Source: Eulemur rufifrons
Taxonomy: Eukaryota > Chordata > Mammalia > Primates > Lemuridae
Length of the DNA stretch: 64,000 nt
Reading direction: 5' to 3'
Assembly (NCBI RefSeq): GCF_041146395.1
Contig: NC_090989.1
Span: 120,775,501 to 120,839,500 of the forward strand
A program made the position numbers and the translations under genes. Positions 13,086-22,859 of the stretch are shown piece after piece. The stretch's first letter is position 1, and every line of letters starts with the position of its first letter. The notes under the pieces were generated by a model, which saw only the letters and a list, made by a program, of their open reading frames with translations, was not told the DNA's origin and did not search any database.

Positions 13086-15210
13086 TGTGAGTGTTAGCGG
13101 TATGTGCATATGTGCCCCATCCAATCAGCTGTGGCCATGTGGTGGAGCCCCACGCCAGGCAGCATGGTGATGGTGTCCAGCCTCTGCCCCGAGGCCACGG
13201 TGCTTCACAGCCTGTCCTGTGCAAAGGGGTGTAGGCATGTCATAGCTAACCTCGCAGAGCTGCATGCAGGCCCTGTCCCTGGGCGTGGGCACAAGACTGT
13301 CCTTCACTCACAGGGACAGCCAATTCTCCCCTGGTGCTCAGTTCCCCTTTACTGGCTGGCAGACAGCAATCACTTTGCAAGAACTGAGTGGCTCTCCATC
13401 ACCACTCTCTGAGTACCAGCAGGAATTGGTAGTGACTGTGGCTTCTCACTGACCTCCTCCCCCCAGGATCCCTCTGGCTATCCATGTTCTGTGCACATCT
13501 GGCCCAGCCGAGCCAACAACATGCTTCATCTCATTGCCCAGCCGCCATGCAGGCTCAGGCCAGACCTCACCGTTAAGCATCTTCATTGCTATTTCCAAGG
13601 TGAACAGAGCTCAGAGGTGACCCAGAGGTGCTGCTCAAAATGTCACCTTGAGCATCTCCTGCAAGTCTAACCCCACAGCCACGGAGAGGGCAGCACACCA
13701 GGACTACCACTGCCCCGACCTGCTCCTCTTCAGAGTGGGGGGAGGACAGAGAGACCTTTGCATCCAATCAGACTTCGGTTCTCTATCCTACAGCCCCTGT
13801 GAGACAAGCCAGCCTTCCTGATGTGGCTTGAGAGTCAGAGTGCTCCTTCCCCAGTATGGTGGAGGTGGTCTCTGGCACAGGCTGGAGGGAATCCTGGCCC
13901 TTCTGCAGGTTGACTTCAGACTGCAGCCTGCCTTTTCTCTTCAAAGTCATTAATGATTATTTACATGTTGGAAAGTCCAGCCTTTAAGCCCACAGACAAT
14001 CCCACATCACAACAACTCTCAGGTGTCTGGCTTGGATTTGGCATCTTCCAGCCAATTGTGTGGAAAGCTTCTCAGAAGACCAGACACACGGATTCAAAAC
14101 AAATCATTACAAAGTGCTGGCTTCCAGGTCCTACGGCACACACAATCCAGAAAGCCCACACTGACTGTCAGACCCATTCCTGTCCACTTTGTCCAACTTC
14201 CCACATGATTCGGAAACCCTTTTAGCAGGCAGTGCCAGCACCTCTTTGCATACTTCCAGTTACAGAGAGAGCACTAATTACTCAGGCAGCCCCTACTCTT
14301 TTTGGACATCATTCAGAATCTACCTTTACACTAAGTTGAAAGTGGCTTCCCTCTAAATCTAAAGTCAAAGACACTGGGGTCCCTGGTCTTTGTAACTCAC
14401 AAGTGAAGCCATCAGTGACAATTGTGGGTCCCTGGCTCTAGCTTGCATGCAGCATCCCTGTGTATCACCAAACCACAGCATCCAGAAGGTCACAGTCCTG
14501 GTTAGGGAAAGGTTGGCTGGTATCAGGTTTCCGATATGGCAGCTAGAGTATCAGGGAATGAAAGAGGTTGTGGAGTCCCCTAGGGAACAGCAGGGTGTGT
14601 ACTGGTCCTAGGAAATGGTAGAGGCTGCAAGGTCAGATGTGGGGACAGACTTTGATGAAAGGTGGGTGTGGAGGCAGGGGCCCCATCCTGTGTAATGGGT
14701 TTCAGGGTAGATTTTGAACCTGGCTTCTGGACAAGGTCAACGGTCAGCAGTGGGGAATGCTGTGGGTCAATACAGGTTCCAGGTCTGACTGGCAGTGATG
14801 ATCTTGAAAAGCGATCGCCAAGAGGACACTGGTGGGAGGTCTAGAAGTGAGCTACATCCCAGACCCAACTATGAAACCTGGGCTGGGTCTCTCCTGAATT
14901 GGGTCAGAGTCTGGTGCTGAGTTATCATGGATGGGAGAGGGGACTAGGGAAACCAAAAGGCTACCTGGGGACCACGTGCAGGGAGCTGGGGACCAAGATA
15001 GTATGCACAGGTTACACACAGATTTATAATCACATTGTGATTGGGGCAGAGACAGGGAAGTCATGGGGTCGGAATTTAGCCAGCCTAAGATGGCTCTCCA
15101 GGAACATTTGATCCATTTTCCTCTATATTTTCATTGTTTTCTTATCTTGGACTGCATAATTTAGTGACCCAAGACACACCTCTTAAATGCTATTCATAAC
15201 AACCAAAATG
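13086..15210. other. Intronic sequence, GC-moderate, unique
   Basis: No gene or clear repeat. The block at 13100-13800 is GC-richer than its surroundings, but CpG dinucleotides are not dense enough for a CpG island. Short frames have no family resemblance. Confidence 0.5.
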
Positions 15211-15215
15211 AAGAC

Positions 15216-15430
15216 AATTCATTGAGCACTTAGCATATGTCTAACATTGAGTTAGGTATTTTTACATACATTTCACAATGGACACAATAATAAACGATAT
15301 CCTCATCGTTCAGAAAGGAAACAGAGAGTCAGAGAAGTTAGGTAAGCTGCCCAAGGCCACACTGCAAGGGAAGGTTGGAGCCAAGAGTCAACCCTGGTCT
15401 ACCTGATCCCAACAGCAGGGTCTTACCTCT
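15216..15430 (-). repeat. MIR SINE, antisense
   Basis: It shows 'cattgagcacttagcatatgtctaacattgag...tcctcatcgttcagaaaggaaacagagagtcagagaagttaggtaagctgcccaaggccacac', a diverged but collinear MIR in reverse. Confidence 0.8.
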
Positions 15431-16230
15431 TGGCTGTGTTGGGCACCTACTGCATAAGGTTACAGAGCCAGTTAAAAACAAATCAGATTTGTGTCAAAGA
15501 GCTTCCATTCCAGTGGTCAGGCAAGAGCCCAATACCCAAATAGCTCTAACCAGCACAGAATGCTCAGAGTGTGCACAGTGAGGCATCCCCCTTCCTGGGG
15601 AGGAGGTGAGAGGTTCGCAGAGGACACAAAGCCACATGTTCCTGACTGTCTTTGCCTTTGAGGTGGAGAACTGGATCAGGGAAGATTTAAGAACCTGAGC
15701 TGTGGCTGCCATGAAGTTCCAATGTCCATCCCAGACCAGTTCTGCCTGGGACCAGAGACTGTAAATTTGACATCAGCACCATTGCCTGAGACCACTAAAG
15801 AGCATTTATGGCAAGAGAGGATCCTAAAGTCAGGGGGTGGACAGTTTTATTCTGATTTTTAAAATAGAGAAGAGAACAGATTAAATGAATACATTTTCCT
15901 AAATCCCCTCCTACTTCTGGAACTTCACAAATAAATCAGTGCTTTGTGAGCCTCAAGGAAAGAGTGACAAACACCAGCACGCGTTCTCTAAGTGTAAGTC
16001 AGGCCAGCTGACATTGTTCCTTTTTCTAAAAGTTTATTAACCTGCAGAGAAAAAGAGTAGAGAGAGGAAAACTAGATTTCAACAAGGGCAACTTTAAAAA
16101 GTACACAAATACTTGTGTGCCAAAGGAAGAAATGTTAACTAAATGATAATGCCAGTGCTTGGATGTTAGCTGCTTTGAAACTAACATCAAAGCAGAGTAG
16201 ACAACTCTGAAAATAGTAATAAAATAAAAT
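15431..16230. other. Intronic sequence, nothing recognised
   Basis: Unique noncoding DNA, AT-rich from about 15840. No gene or named repeat. Confidence 0.5.
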
Positions 16231-16235
16231 AGCTT

Positions 16236-16470
16236 ACTTTTATTGAATGCTTCCTGCATGCCAAATATTGTTCTAAATGGCCTATTCCATTTAATTTTCA
16301 TCATAATGTGGTGAGACAGACACCAATATTATTCCCATTGTATGGATGAGGAAATGGAGACACAGAGAAGCTGTGTCACTTGCCCACATAGCCAGCAAGT
16401 GGCAGAGCAGGACTTGAACTTGGGCATAGGTTCCAGAGCCTGCACTCTTAATGATGATGCTAATACTGCT
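16236..16470 (-). repeat. MIR SINE, antisense
   Basis: Near full-length: 'tattgaatgcttcctgcatgccaaatattgttc...attattcccattgtatggatgaggaaatggagacacagagaag...tgcccacatagccagcaagtggcagagcaggacttgaac'. Confidence 0.88.
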
Positions 16471-18520
16471 CATTTGAAAGATAATAAAGATCAGCATTCA
16501 AAGTGATCTATACATGAGAGAGCATTGTGCCTAAATCCATGAGGCAAAATTTCTGAAGTCGTGTGTAAGTACACAATAGGGAGTCCCAAAGGGGCAGTAT
16601 TTCTTGAGGGGACAAACCAAAGCACTGGATGTTCAGTGGCCGACAAGCCTGGTGGGAGCCCACAGTTGGAGGAGTTGTAACCAACGTGAACAATCAACAG
16701 TATTCCAATCACAAGGAAAATCCATCACTTTTCTAGTGAACCCTGCTCCAAGTTCCATTCTGGCTGCCACATTTTGAGAGTTTTATTGATAAATGTAAGA
16801 GATTTAGAAAACACCAGCCAGGACAGGGGTTGGGAGTGAGGATATCATGTGCTTTGGGGGATAGATAAAATAACAGATTTTAGCCTAAAGGAGATGATTA
16901 AGAAGGATGAGAAAGTTGCCTGTAAACATTAGAACCGCTGGCCTGCTGAACACGGGCCTTCAATGGCCGACCAATGGCAAGGAGTGGGGAAAGTGCCCAG
17001 CGTGAAGTCCAGAAGTCCTCCCAGAGTGCTTGATGGTAGCTGCTGGCAATGGATGGAACTGCCCTGCACAATGCATGACCTGTCTGTCATCACAAATGCC
17101 CAGTAAAATAAAAGTGGAATGACCACCTCTCAGGGTGGTTGGAGAGAGAAGGCTAACGTTGGGAGGATTTGGGGTGGCAATGCTCCGAATGGTAACAATC
17201 TGTGACTCCAAATGCTCTTAGGATGAAATACTGAAACAGACACATCAGTGTGTGCCTGGCTATTAGCTTAAAAGTTAGAGCTATACGATTCCTCTAAAGG
17301 GTTATACCCACTTGGGTCAAACAACTGTGAAAAAAAAATTGTAGATTACAGAGCTGCGAAAGCACGTTTCCACGAGCAACGCTGACCCTTCCTGAAACAG
17401 CAGTGACAGTTATAAACAGCTTCCAGCTTGCAGTCACACTCCCTCCATTCTGTACCCAGGTGTATAAGCCATCCACTGGCCAGCACAGGCCGTGAGCCCA
17501 AACCCAGGCTTGCCCTGTGACTCTCGTAGATCTATGACTCTTGTCTGAATTTCACCTCAAGGAAAACACAGACTACCTCCCCCTTGAAAACATACATGAT
17601 GCATTTTTAATGTGCAACATGGATCACATACCAGGGTAAAATCAAGTAGTCCCTTTACCTACAGAATGGGACACACAGTGTGTCTTTTACTAGTGAGTGC
17701 CCTGGTCAGCAATGGGGAAAGCTAACGTGGGCAACACAGACTTTCATATGTTGCAAGCCCTGGATTAACAGGGGTAAACACTCATGAAAAGATCAACTTT
17801 GAAAAGTATTTAAAATCATCCCTGAAATGTAGACATGCAGACAAGCAAGCAGCGCCTAATGTACGACACTGGATTCCTGTCCCAGGTGGAGTGCTTATTG
17901 CTCTGGGGGGCACCCTGCCCTACTGGCCCGAGGGGCCCCTTCCTGCAGCAGCAGCCTCGGGTTTCCTCTTGGCCTGATTTCTGCTGGGGCGCTGGAGGCA
18001 GCAGCTCAGTGATGAGGCCCATCACCATTTATATGGCGTACCCACCGACCCTCCCTCCGAACTCAGGCTAATGGTGCCCACTTTCCTTCTGCCTCAGTTT
18101 CTCCCTCAGCCCTCCCTGAGCCCACTCCAGCCGGTTTTGCCCCCTGGTTCCCATTTGCTTCTCTCCCCCATCTCTGCTCTCAGCCCCAGTCAAGGCTGTA
18201 CACTGGCTGTCTCCACACTGCTCTGCCCACCCGAGAGTGAAAATGAAATGGAAACCCAGCCAGAGCAGGTGGGGGTTATTCTGAGAACCAGTGGGACCCT
18301 CCCAGTGAGCTGCTCACACACAGATGCACTCGCACATTCACATTGTCACCACGCCCCACCCTCCTCTTTCTCACGCATACCCCCAGCCCCTCCCCAGCCT
18401 TCCAGCCTGGCACACAGGGCGCTGATGGGGAGGGCAGCCCCTGTGGTTCCAGTCCGTGCGCGTCCTCCCAGTGGCCTTTCTCCCCAGAACTCATAAAGCT
18501 GAAGACAGGGACACATTCTA
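16471..18520. other. Intronic sequence, nothing recognised
   Basis: Unique noncoding DNA, turning pyrimidine- and GC-rich between about 17880 and 18490. Open frames there reflect base composition, not a gene. Confidence 0.5.
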
Positions 18521-18690
18521 AAGCAATGTTCTCAAACTTCAGCAGCCTTCAGAATCGCCTGCAGGGCTTGTTAAAACTGATCGCTGGGCTCCACCCCCAG
18601 AGTTTCTCATTCAGTAGGTCTAAAGAGGGGCTGAGAATTTGTATTTCTAGCAACTTCCCAGGTGACATTGAGGCTGCTTGTCCAGGTCTA
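18521..18690 (+). mobile_element. MER5-type hAT-Charlie DNA transposon
   Basis: It shows 'atgttctcaaacttcagcagccttcagaatcgcctgcagggcttgttaaaac', 'gggctccacccccagagtttctcattcagtaggtc', 'ctgagaatttgtatttctagcaacttcccaggtgac'. This is a well-kept MER5 body; the right terminal inverted repeat is degraded. Confidence 0.88.
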
Positions 18691-19234
18691 AATGAAACCA
18701 TCAGGGGGGATCTTCTTGAGCATGACCCAGCAGGGGCTGTGCCCAAGGCCAGTGGGAGAAGGCTTGTGAGTTGATGTCTTTACAGACTGTCCACAACACC
18801 CAGAGCTGGCTGCAGAGGATACCTGCAGAGGACTTCCTCCTGTTCCTGTCATCCCAAGGCCATCACCCTCAAGCCCTGGCATCCTCCATCACCCAGCAGG
18901 CCTGGAAAGACCAGGGTCTGGGCTCCAGGAATATCACATTCCTGAGCAGTCCGCCCAAAGGGCACGATCTCTGTGCCATAGGGACCACCCCTGCTGCCCT
19001 GCGACGGTTGGGATGGAAGAAGGGAACAACTGCCAGCCAGTTAAAAGAGGAAATATGAACTTAAAGGAGAGAAACCCAAGTACACAGGGACGGGAGAGGG
19101 AAGAGCAGGTTCTTACCCTTCTCTACAAGAGCCAGTCACCACCATCACCACTACCATCCACATCATTATTCCAAGAGCTCCCAAATTTCAGCTCTCACTG
19201 AGGTCATGGCATTGGAGTCAGACAGTCATATCCA
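18691..19234. other. Intronic sequence, nothing recognised
   Basis: Unique noncoding DNA with a short 'caccaccatcaccactaccatcc' low-complexity run near 19137-19160. Confidence 0.5.
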
Positions 19235-19330
19235 GTTTTGCTGATGAGAGAGCTCATGTTCCAAAAGAGTAAATAACTTCCCCAGGCCACACCATCAGGA
19301 GCCAAACTCAAAGTCCCTGCTCCGGCCACT
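19235..19330 (-). repeat. MIR-like SINE fragment, antisense
   Basis: It shows 'ttttgctgatgagagagctcatgttccaaaagagtaaataacttccccaggccacaccatcaggagccaaactcaaa', the core and 5' part of MIR in reverse. Confidence 0.65.
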
Positions 19331-19599
19331 CCGCTTGCCTGCCTCTGTATTGGCCAGGAGGGAGGTCAGGGTTGGCCTCCAGGGGAACCCCAAAGGGCCA
19401 GCTGGCATGGCACCTCCTCCTCTGAGGGGCTGGCAGGCGGGCTCAGGGGACACAGTGACCTCTGGAGCCCCTTCTTCATTCTGTTCTTATGATCAAAACC
19501 GCAGAGGGAAATGTATTACATTTCAAAAAGAAATAAAAGAAACAAGACAAGCACCAGTTTGCCTCTGTGATCCATCACAATTTCTCCCATGTGGGTGAC

Positions 19600-19775
19600 A
19601 GAAAAGGGGTTTTTGTGGTCAGAAATGTAACAAGGTAATTATTTTCACACCAGTCCTTCTGCATAGTTTTTCACAGACAGCAATTTTATAAGGCATAATT
19701 ATCTATTTTCACCTGCTTCATAAATTTCTCCTTTCCATTTCGTCCCCCGGTAAACTAGAAATTATTTAAAACGGA
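19600..19775. other. Repeat-poor AT-rich stretch, possible conserved noncoding element
   Basis: It holds clustered homeobox-like TAATTA/AATTAT cores ('ggtaattattttcac', 'ggcataattatctattttc', 'gaaattatttaaaac') with no repeat signature. This is only a composition-based suspicion and needs cross-species alignment. Confidence 0.25.
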
Positions 19776-20304
19776 AGCCCAGCCATGCATCGAGGTGCTG
19801 GGTTTCGTATTGCACGTCCTCGTGTGCTCCTGGCTGCTCCCTCTGGCCAGCTGACCCCGACACGCTCCCCTTGCCATCTGGCCCTTCTGTGGAAGAAGGA
19901 TGTCTTACCGGGAGGCGTCCACGAGCCCCTGCTTCCTGGGAATGGGAAGCCAGCCTTGTGGGCCATCGCTCCTGCCCTGCACCCTGACTCCTCTCATCCG
20001 GAGGAGCAGCTCAGCAGTCCTCCGATGCCCGGCCAGTGCCTGCCTCCCTCCTTCTCCCGTGGCAGCCCTGATCACATGGCAGTCCCCTTCTCATTCTTCC
20101 CACCAGGGTCTTTTGCCAAGGTGGCTGTGTGGTTTAGGGCCACAAAGTGGATTCTGCTGTGATGTTCAGGGATGGCATCATGCCTGGGCTCCCCCTGACA
20201 ACGTCACTTTTATTTTCAGATATCCAACATCCCTTATGCTGGAAGCTTCAATATCTGCTGCAATCTTCACACTTTCCAAAGATGGAACCAAAGCAAGTTC
20301 TAAC

Positions 20305-20540
20305 ATCGATTGAGAGTTTACTATGAACCAGGCACTGTGCCAAAGGCTCTATGATACTATTTGGCTTAATCCTCATAACAACTCAGAAAGGCATACATTC
20401 TTAAGAGGTGGTGAGAATAAAATGACAGAATGTAAGGAATTTAAGAAATTAAACCAAGGTCACAGAGAAGGTAAGAGATAGTCGAGATTCAAACTTTTAT
20501 CTCCAAAGTGCCATAGTCCATCTTCTAACTTCTACATGCA
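20305..20540 (-). repeat. MIR SINE, antisense
   Basis: It shows 'gagtttactatgaaccaggcactgtgccaaaggctc...taatcctcataacaactcagaaagg...taaaccaaggtcacagagaagg', MIR in reverse with a small internal insertion near 20405-20440. Confidence 0.8.
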
Positions 20541-21348
20541 ATTGGTGATTCTATAAGCTTTCCCAGGACCCACTGAAGATTGGGACAGTTAGGGAACGCC
20601 AGAACTCCCCAGGAAATGGAGGGCCTCTGGGCAGTGCCCCGGGGAGGCAGCAGCAGCAGAAGACGGTGACTTTTTTCAGCTGAAGCCCAACGAGCCCAAA
20701 GCCCAGAGTCAGCTCCTCAGCCCACAACCTTTGCAACACCTCCCTGCTGGGGGCTGCACCTACTCTTGTCCCTTCCCTTTGTCTCCTACTTCAGCCCCCC
20801 TCCCCTTTGATACCTCCTCATTGAAGGTGACCCCCACCTGTCCAGATGACTTATCTTCATTTGGCCAGTTTCATCAGCGGAGGGAGTGGGAGTCACCTGT
20901 CACCTGCCTCTAGCTATCTCCCAATCTCACACCTCGTCCAATTCATGGCTTAGGTTGGGGGGATAAGACCTCCTCATACTCAGTTGTAGCTCCTCATGCT
21001 TGTGTATGAGCAACTATTGAGCCATTGCTGAGCAAGGGTGCAGTCAGCCAGGTACTCGTGCAGCCGATCTAGAACTATAGGCTTTGGCAGAGGGGTGGGG
21101 AGGAGGGAGAAGAAGGAAGAAGGGAGGTAGGTGGCTGCAGTCTGCAGTAATGTGACTGCAGACTGAGAACATCGGGCTCTCAATGCCAGCCTTCTCTGAC
21201 TTCACCTAGAGCAAGCACCAGCTCCTTTGACACTGCCTTGGGGCGAGCTCATATCCCTGCCAAGTCCACCAACAAGACTCAGGGACAAAGCTGGACATAC
21301 AGAGTTCAAGGGGGACCCCGGCTCTCCCAGTAGATTAAAAAGCAAATG
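20541..21348. other. Intronic sequence, nothing recognised
   Basis: Unique noncoding DNA up to the target site of the young L1. No gene is supported. Confidence 0.5.
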
Positions 21349-21360
21349 AAGAAGTGCCTA
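21349..21360. repeat. Target-site duplication, left copy, of the young L1
   Basis: AAGAAGTGCCTA, repeated exactly at 22848-22859 just after the L1 A-tail. Confidence 0.9.
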
Positions 21361-21361
21361 C

Positions 21362-22522
21362 AAGTACAGGGACACAGACCAGTGGAACACAACAGAAAAT
21401 CCAAATATAGAACCATCCTCATATAGTCACCTAATTTTTGACAAAGCAGGAAAGAATATACTCTGGGGACAAGAATCCCTATTCAATAAATGGTGCTGGG
21501 AGAATTGGTTAGCCACCTGTAGAAGACTGAAACAGGACCCACAGCTTTCACCTCTCACAAAAATCAAATCACGGTGGATAACAGACTTAAACCTTAGGCG
21601 TGATACAATCAGAATTCTAGAAGAAAATGTAGGAAAGACTCTTACAGACATTGGCCTAGGCAAAGAATTTATGAAGAAGACCCCCAAGGCAATCACAGCA
21701 GCAACAAAAATTAATGAATGGGACATGATTAAATTAAAAAGCTTCTACACAGCCAAAGAAACAGTCCAGAGAATAAACAGACCACCTACAGAATGGGAAA
21801 AAATTTTTGCATACTACACATCAGATAAAGGACTGATAACAAGAATCTATTTAGAACTCAGGAAAATCAGCAAGAAAAAATCAAGTAACCCTATCAAAAA
21901 GTGGGCAAATGACATGAATAGAAACTTCTCGAAAGAAGATATAAGAATGGCTAACAAACATATGAAAAAATGCTCAACATCCCTAATCATCAGAGAAATG
22001 CAAATCAAAACCACAATGAGATATCACTTAACCCCAGTGAGAATGGCCTTTATCAAAAAAACCCAAAACAACACATGTTGGCGTGGGTGTGGAGAGACAG
22101 GAACACTCATACACTGCTGGTGGGACTGCAAACTAGTGCAACCCCTGTGGAAAGCATTATGGAGGTATCTTAAACAGATTCAAGCAGACCTGCCTTTTGA
22201 CCCAGCAATCCCATTACTGGGCACATACCCAAAGGAAAAAAGGTCATTCTTTAACAAAGACACATGTACCCGAATGTTTATAGCAGCACAATTCACAATA
22301 GCAAAGATGTGGAAGCAACCCAAATGCCCATCAATACATGATTGGATTAGTAAGCTGTGGTATATGTATACCATGGAATATTACTCAGCTATAAGGAATG
22401 ATGAAGATACGACATCTCTATGGTTCTCCTGGAGAGAATTGGAACCCATTATATTAAGTGAAGTATCCCAAGATTGGAAAAACAAGCATCACATGTACTC
22501 ACCAGAAAATTGGTTCCCCTGA
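21362..22522 (+). pseudogene. L1 ORF2 C-terminal remnant, open frame
   Basis: This frame covers 386 codons and a TGA stop and corresponds to the end of the L1 ORF2 protein, beyond the reverse transcriptase domain. An internal ATG at 21671 begins a 283-codon stretch. The cysteine-rich C-terminal segment is visible ([19 protein letters not shown]) together with [10 protein letters not shown] and [10 protein letters not shown], all hallmarks of L1 ORF2. No endonuclease or reverse transcriptase motif is present because of the 5' truncation, so it is a relic and not a functional gene. Confidence 0.95.
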
Positions 22523-22576
22523 TCATCACCTAAATACACATCTGGGAACAACACCAATTGGATGTCAGACTGAGGT

Positions 22577-22600
22577 GGGGGGTGGGGGAGGGGATGGGGG
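22577..22600 (+). other. G-quadruplex-type tract in the L1 3' UTR
   Basis: Four closely spaced runs of 4-6 G separated by one or two bases (22577-22600). A second G-rich cluster follows at 22666-22692. Polypurine, G-rich tracts are a known feature of mammalian L1 3' UTRs. Confidence 0.8.
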
Positions 22601-22767
22601 TATGCCTACACAATGAGTGCATTGTGCACCGTTTGGGGAGTGGTAACACTTGAAGGTGCTGACTCGGGAAGGGGGGGCTGGGGAAGGGAGGGATATATAC
22701 CTACATGATGGGTGCAATGCGCACGACCTGGGGAACAGACACGTCTGGAGCTCTGGCTTAGGGGGAA
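22585..22767 (+). repeat. Imperfect tandem duplication in the L1 3' UTR
   Basis: Unit one (about 22585-22670) and unit two (about 22678-22767) share the order G-rich run, 'tatgcctacacaatgagtgc' versus 'tatacctacatgatgggtgc', 'cgttTGGGGA'/'acctGGGGA' and then a second G-rich run. They are diverged copies of one module of about 85-90 bp. Confidence 0.7.
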
Positions 22768-22847
22768 GGGCGGAGCAGGAGCAACGTATGTAACCTGAAA
22801 TTCTGTATCCCCCATAACAAGATGAAATAAAAAAAAAAAAAAAAAAA

Positions 22848-22859
22848 AAGAAGTGCCTA
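22848..22859. repeat. Target-site duplication, right copy, of the young L1
   Basis: AAGAAGTGCCTA directly after the A-tail, identical to 21349-21360. The first two A's overlap the tail, so the true length is 10-12 bp. Confidence 0.9.

Larger units (their letters stand above)
21361..22849 (+). mobile_element. Young 5'-truncated L1 retrotransposon (ORF2 C-terminus, 3' UTR, A-tail)
   Basis: A 1.49-kb L1 3' end. It starts abruptly within ORF2, keeps the remaining ORF2 frame open to the stop at 22520-22522, and has a G-rich 3' UTR (22523-22820). It ends with an AATAAA (22826-22831) merging into an A-tail of about 23 bases. A 12-bp target-site duplication (21349-21360 and 22848-22859) shows target-primed reverse transcription. 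No disabling mutation in 386 codons means the insertion is young. Lacking the 5' UTR, ORF1, endonuclease and reverse transcriptase, it cannot move itself. It lies antisense to EPHB1, the orientation usually tolerated in introns. Confidence 0.97.

Noticed and set aside
13100..13800. Possible CpG island or promoter
   Set aside because: GC is raised but CpG pairs are sparse and there is no first exon or other promoter feature.
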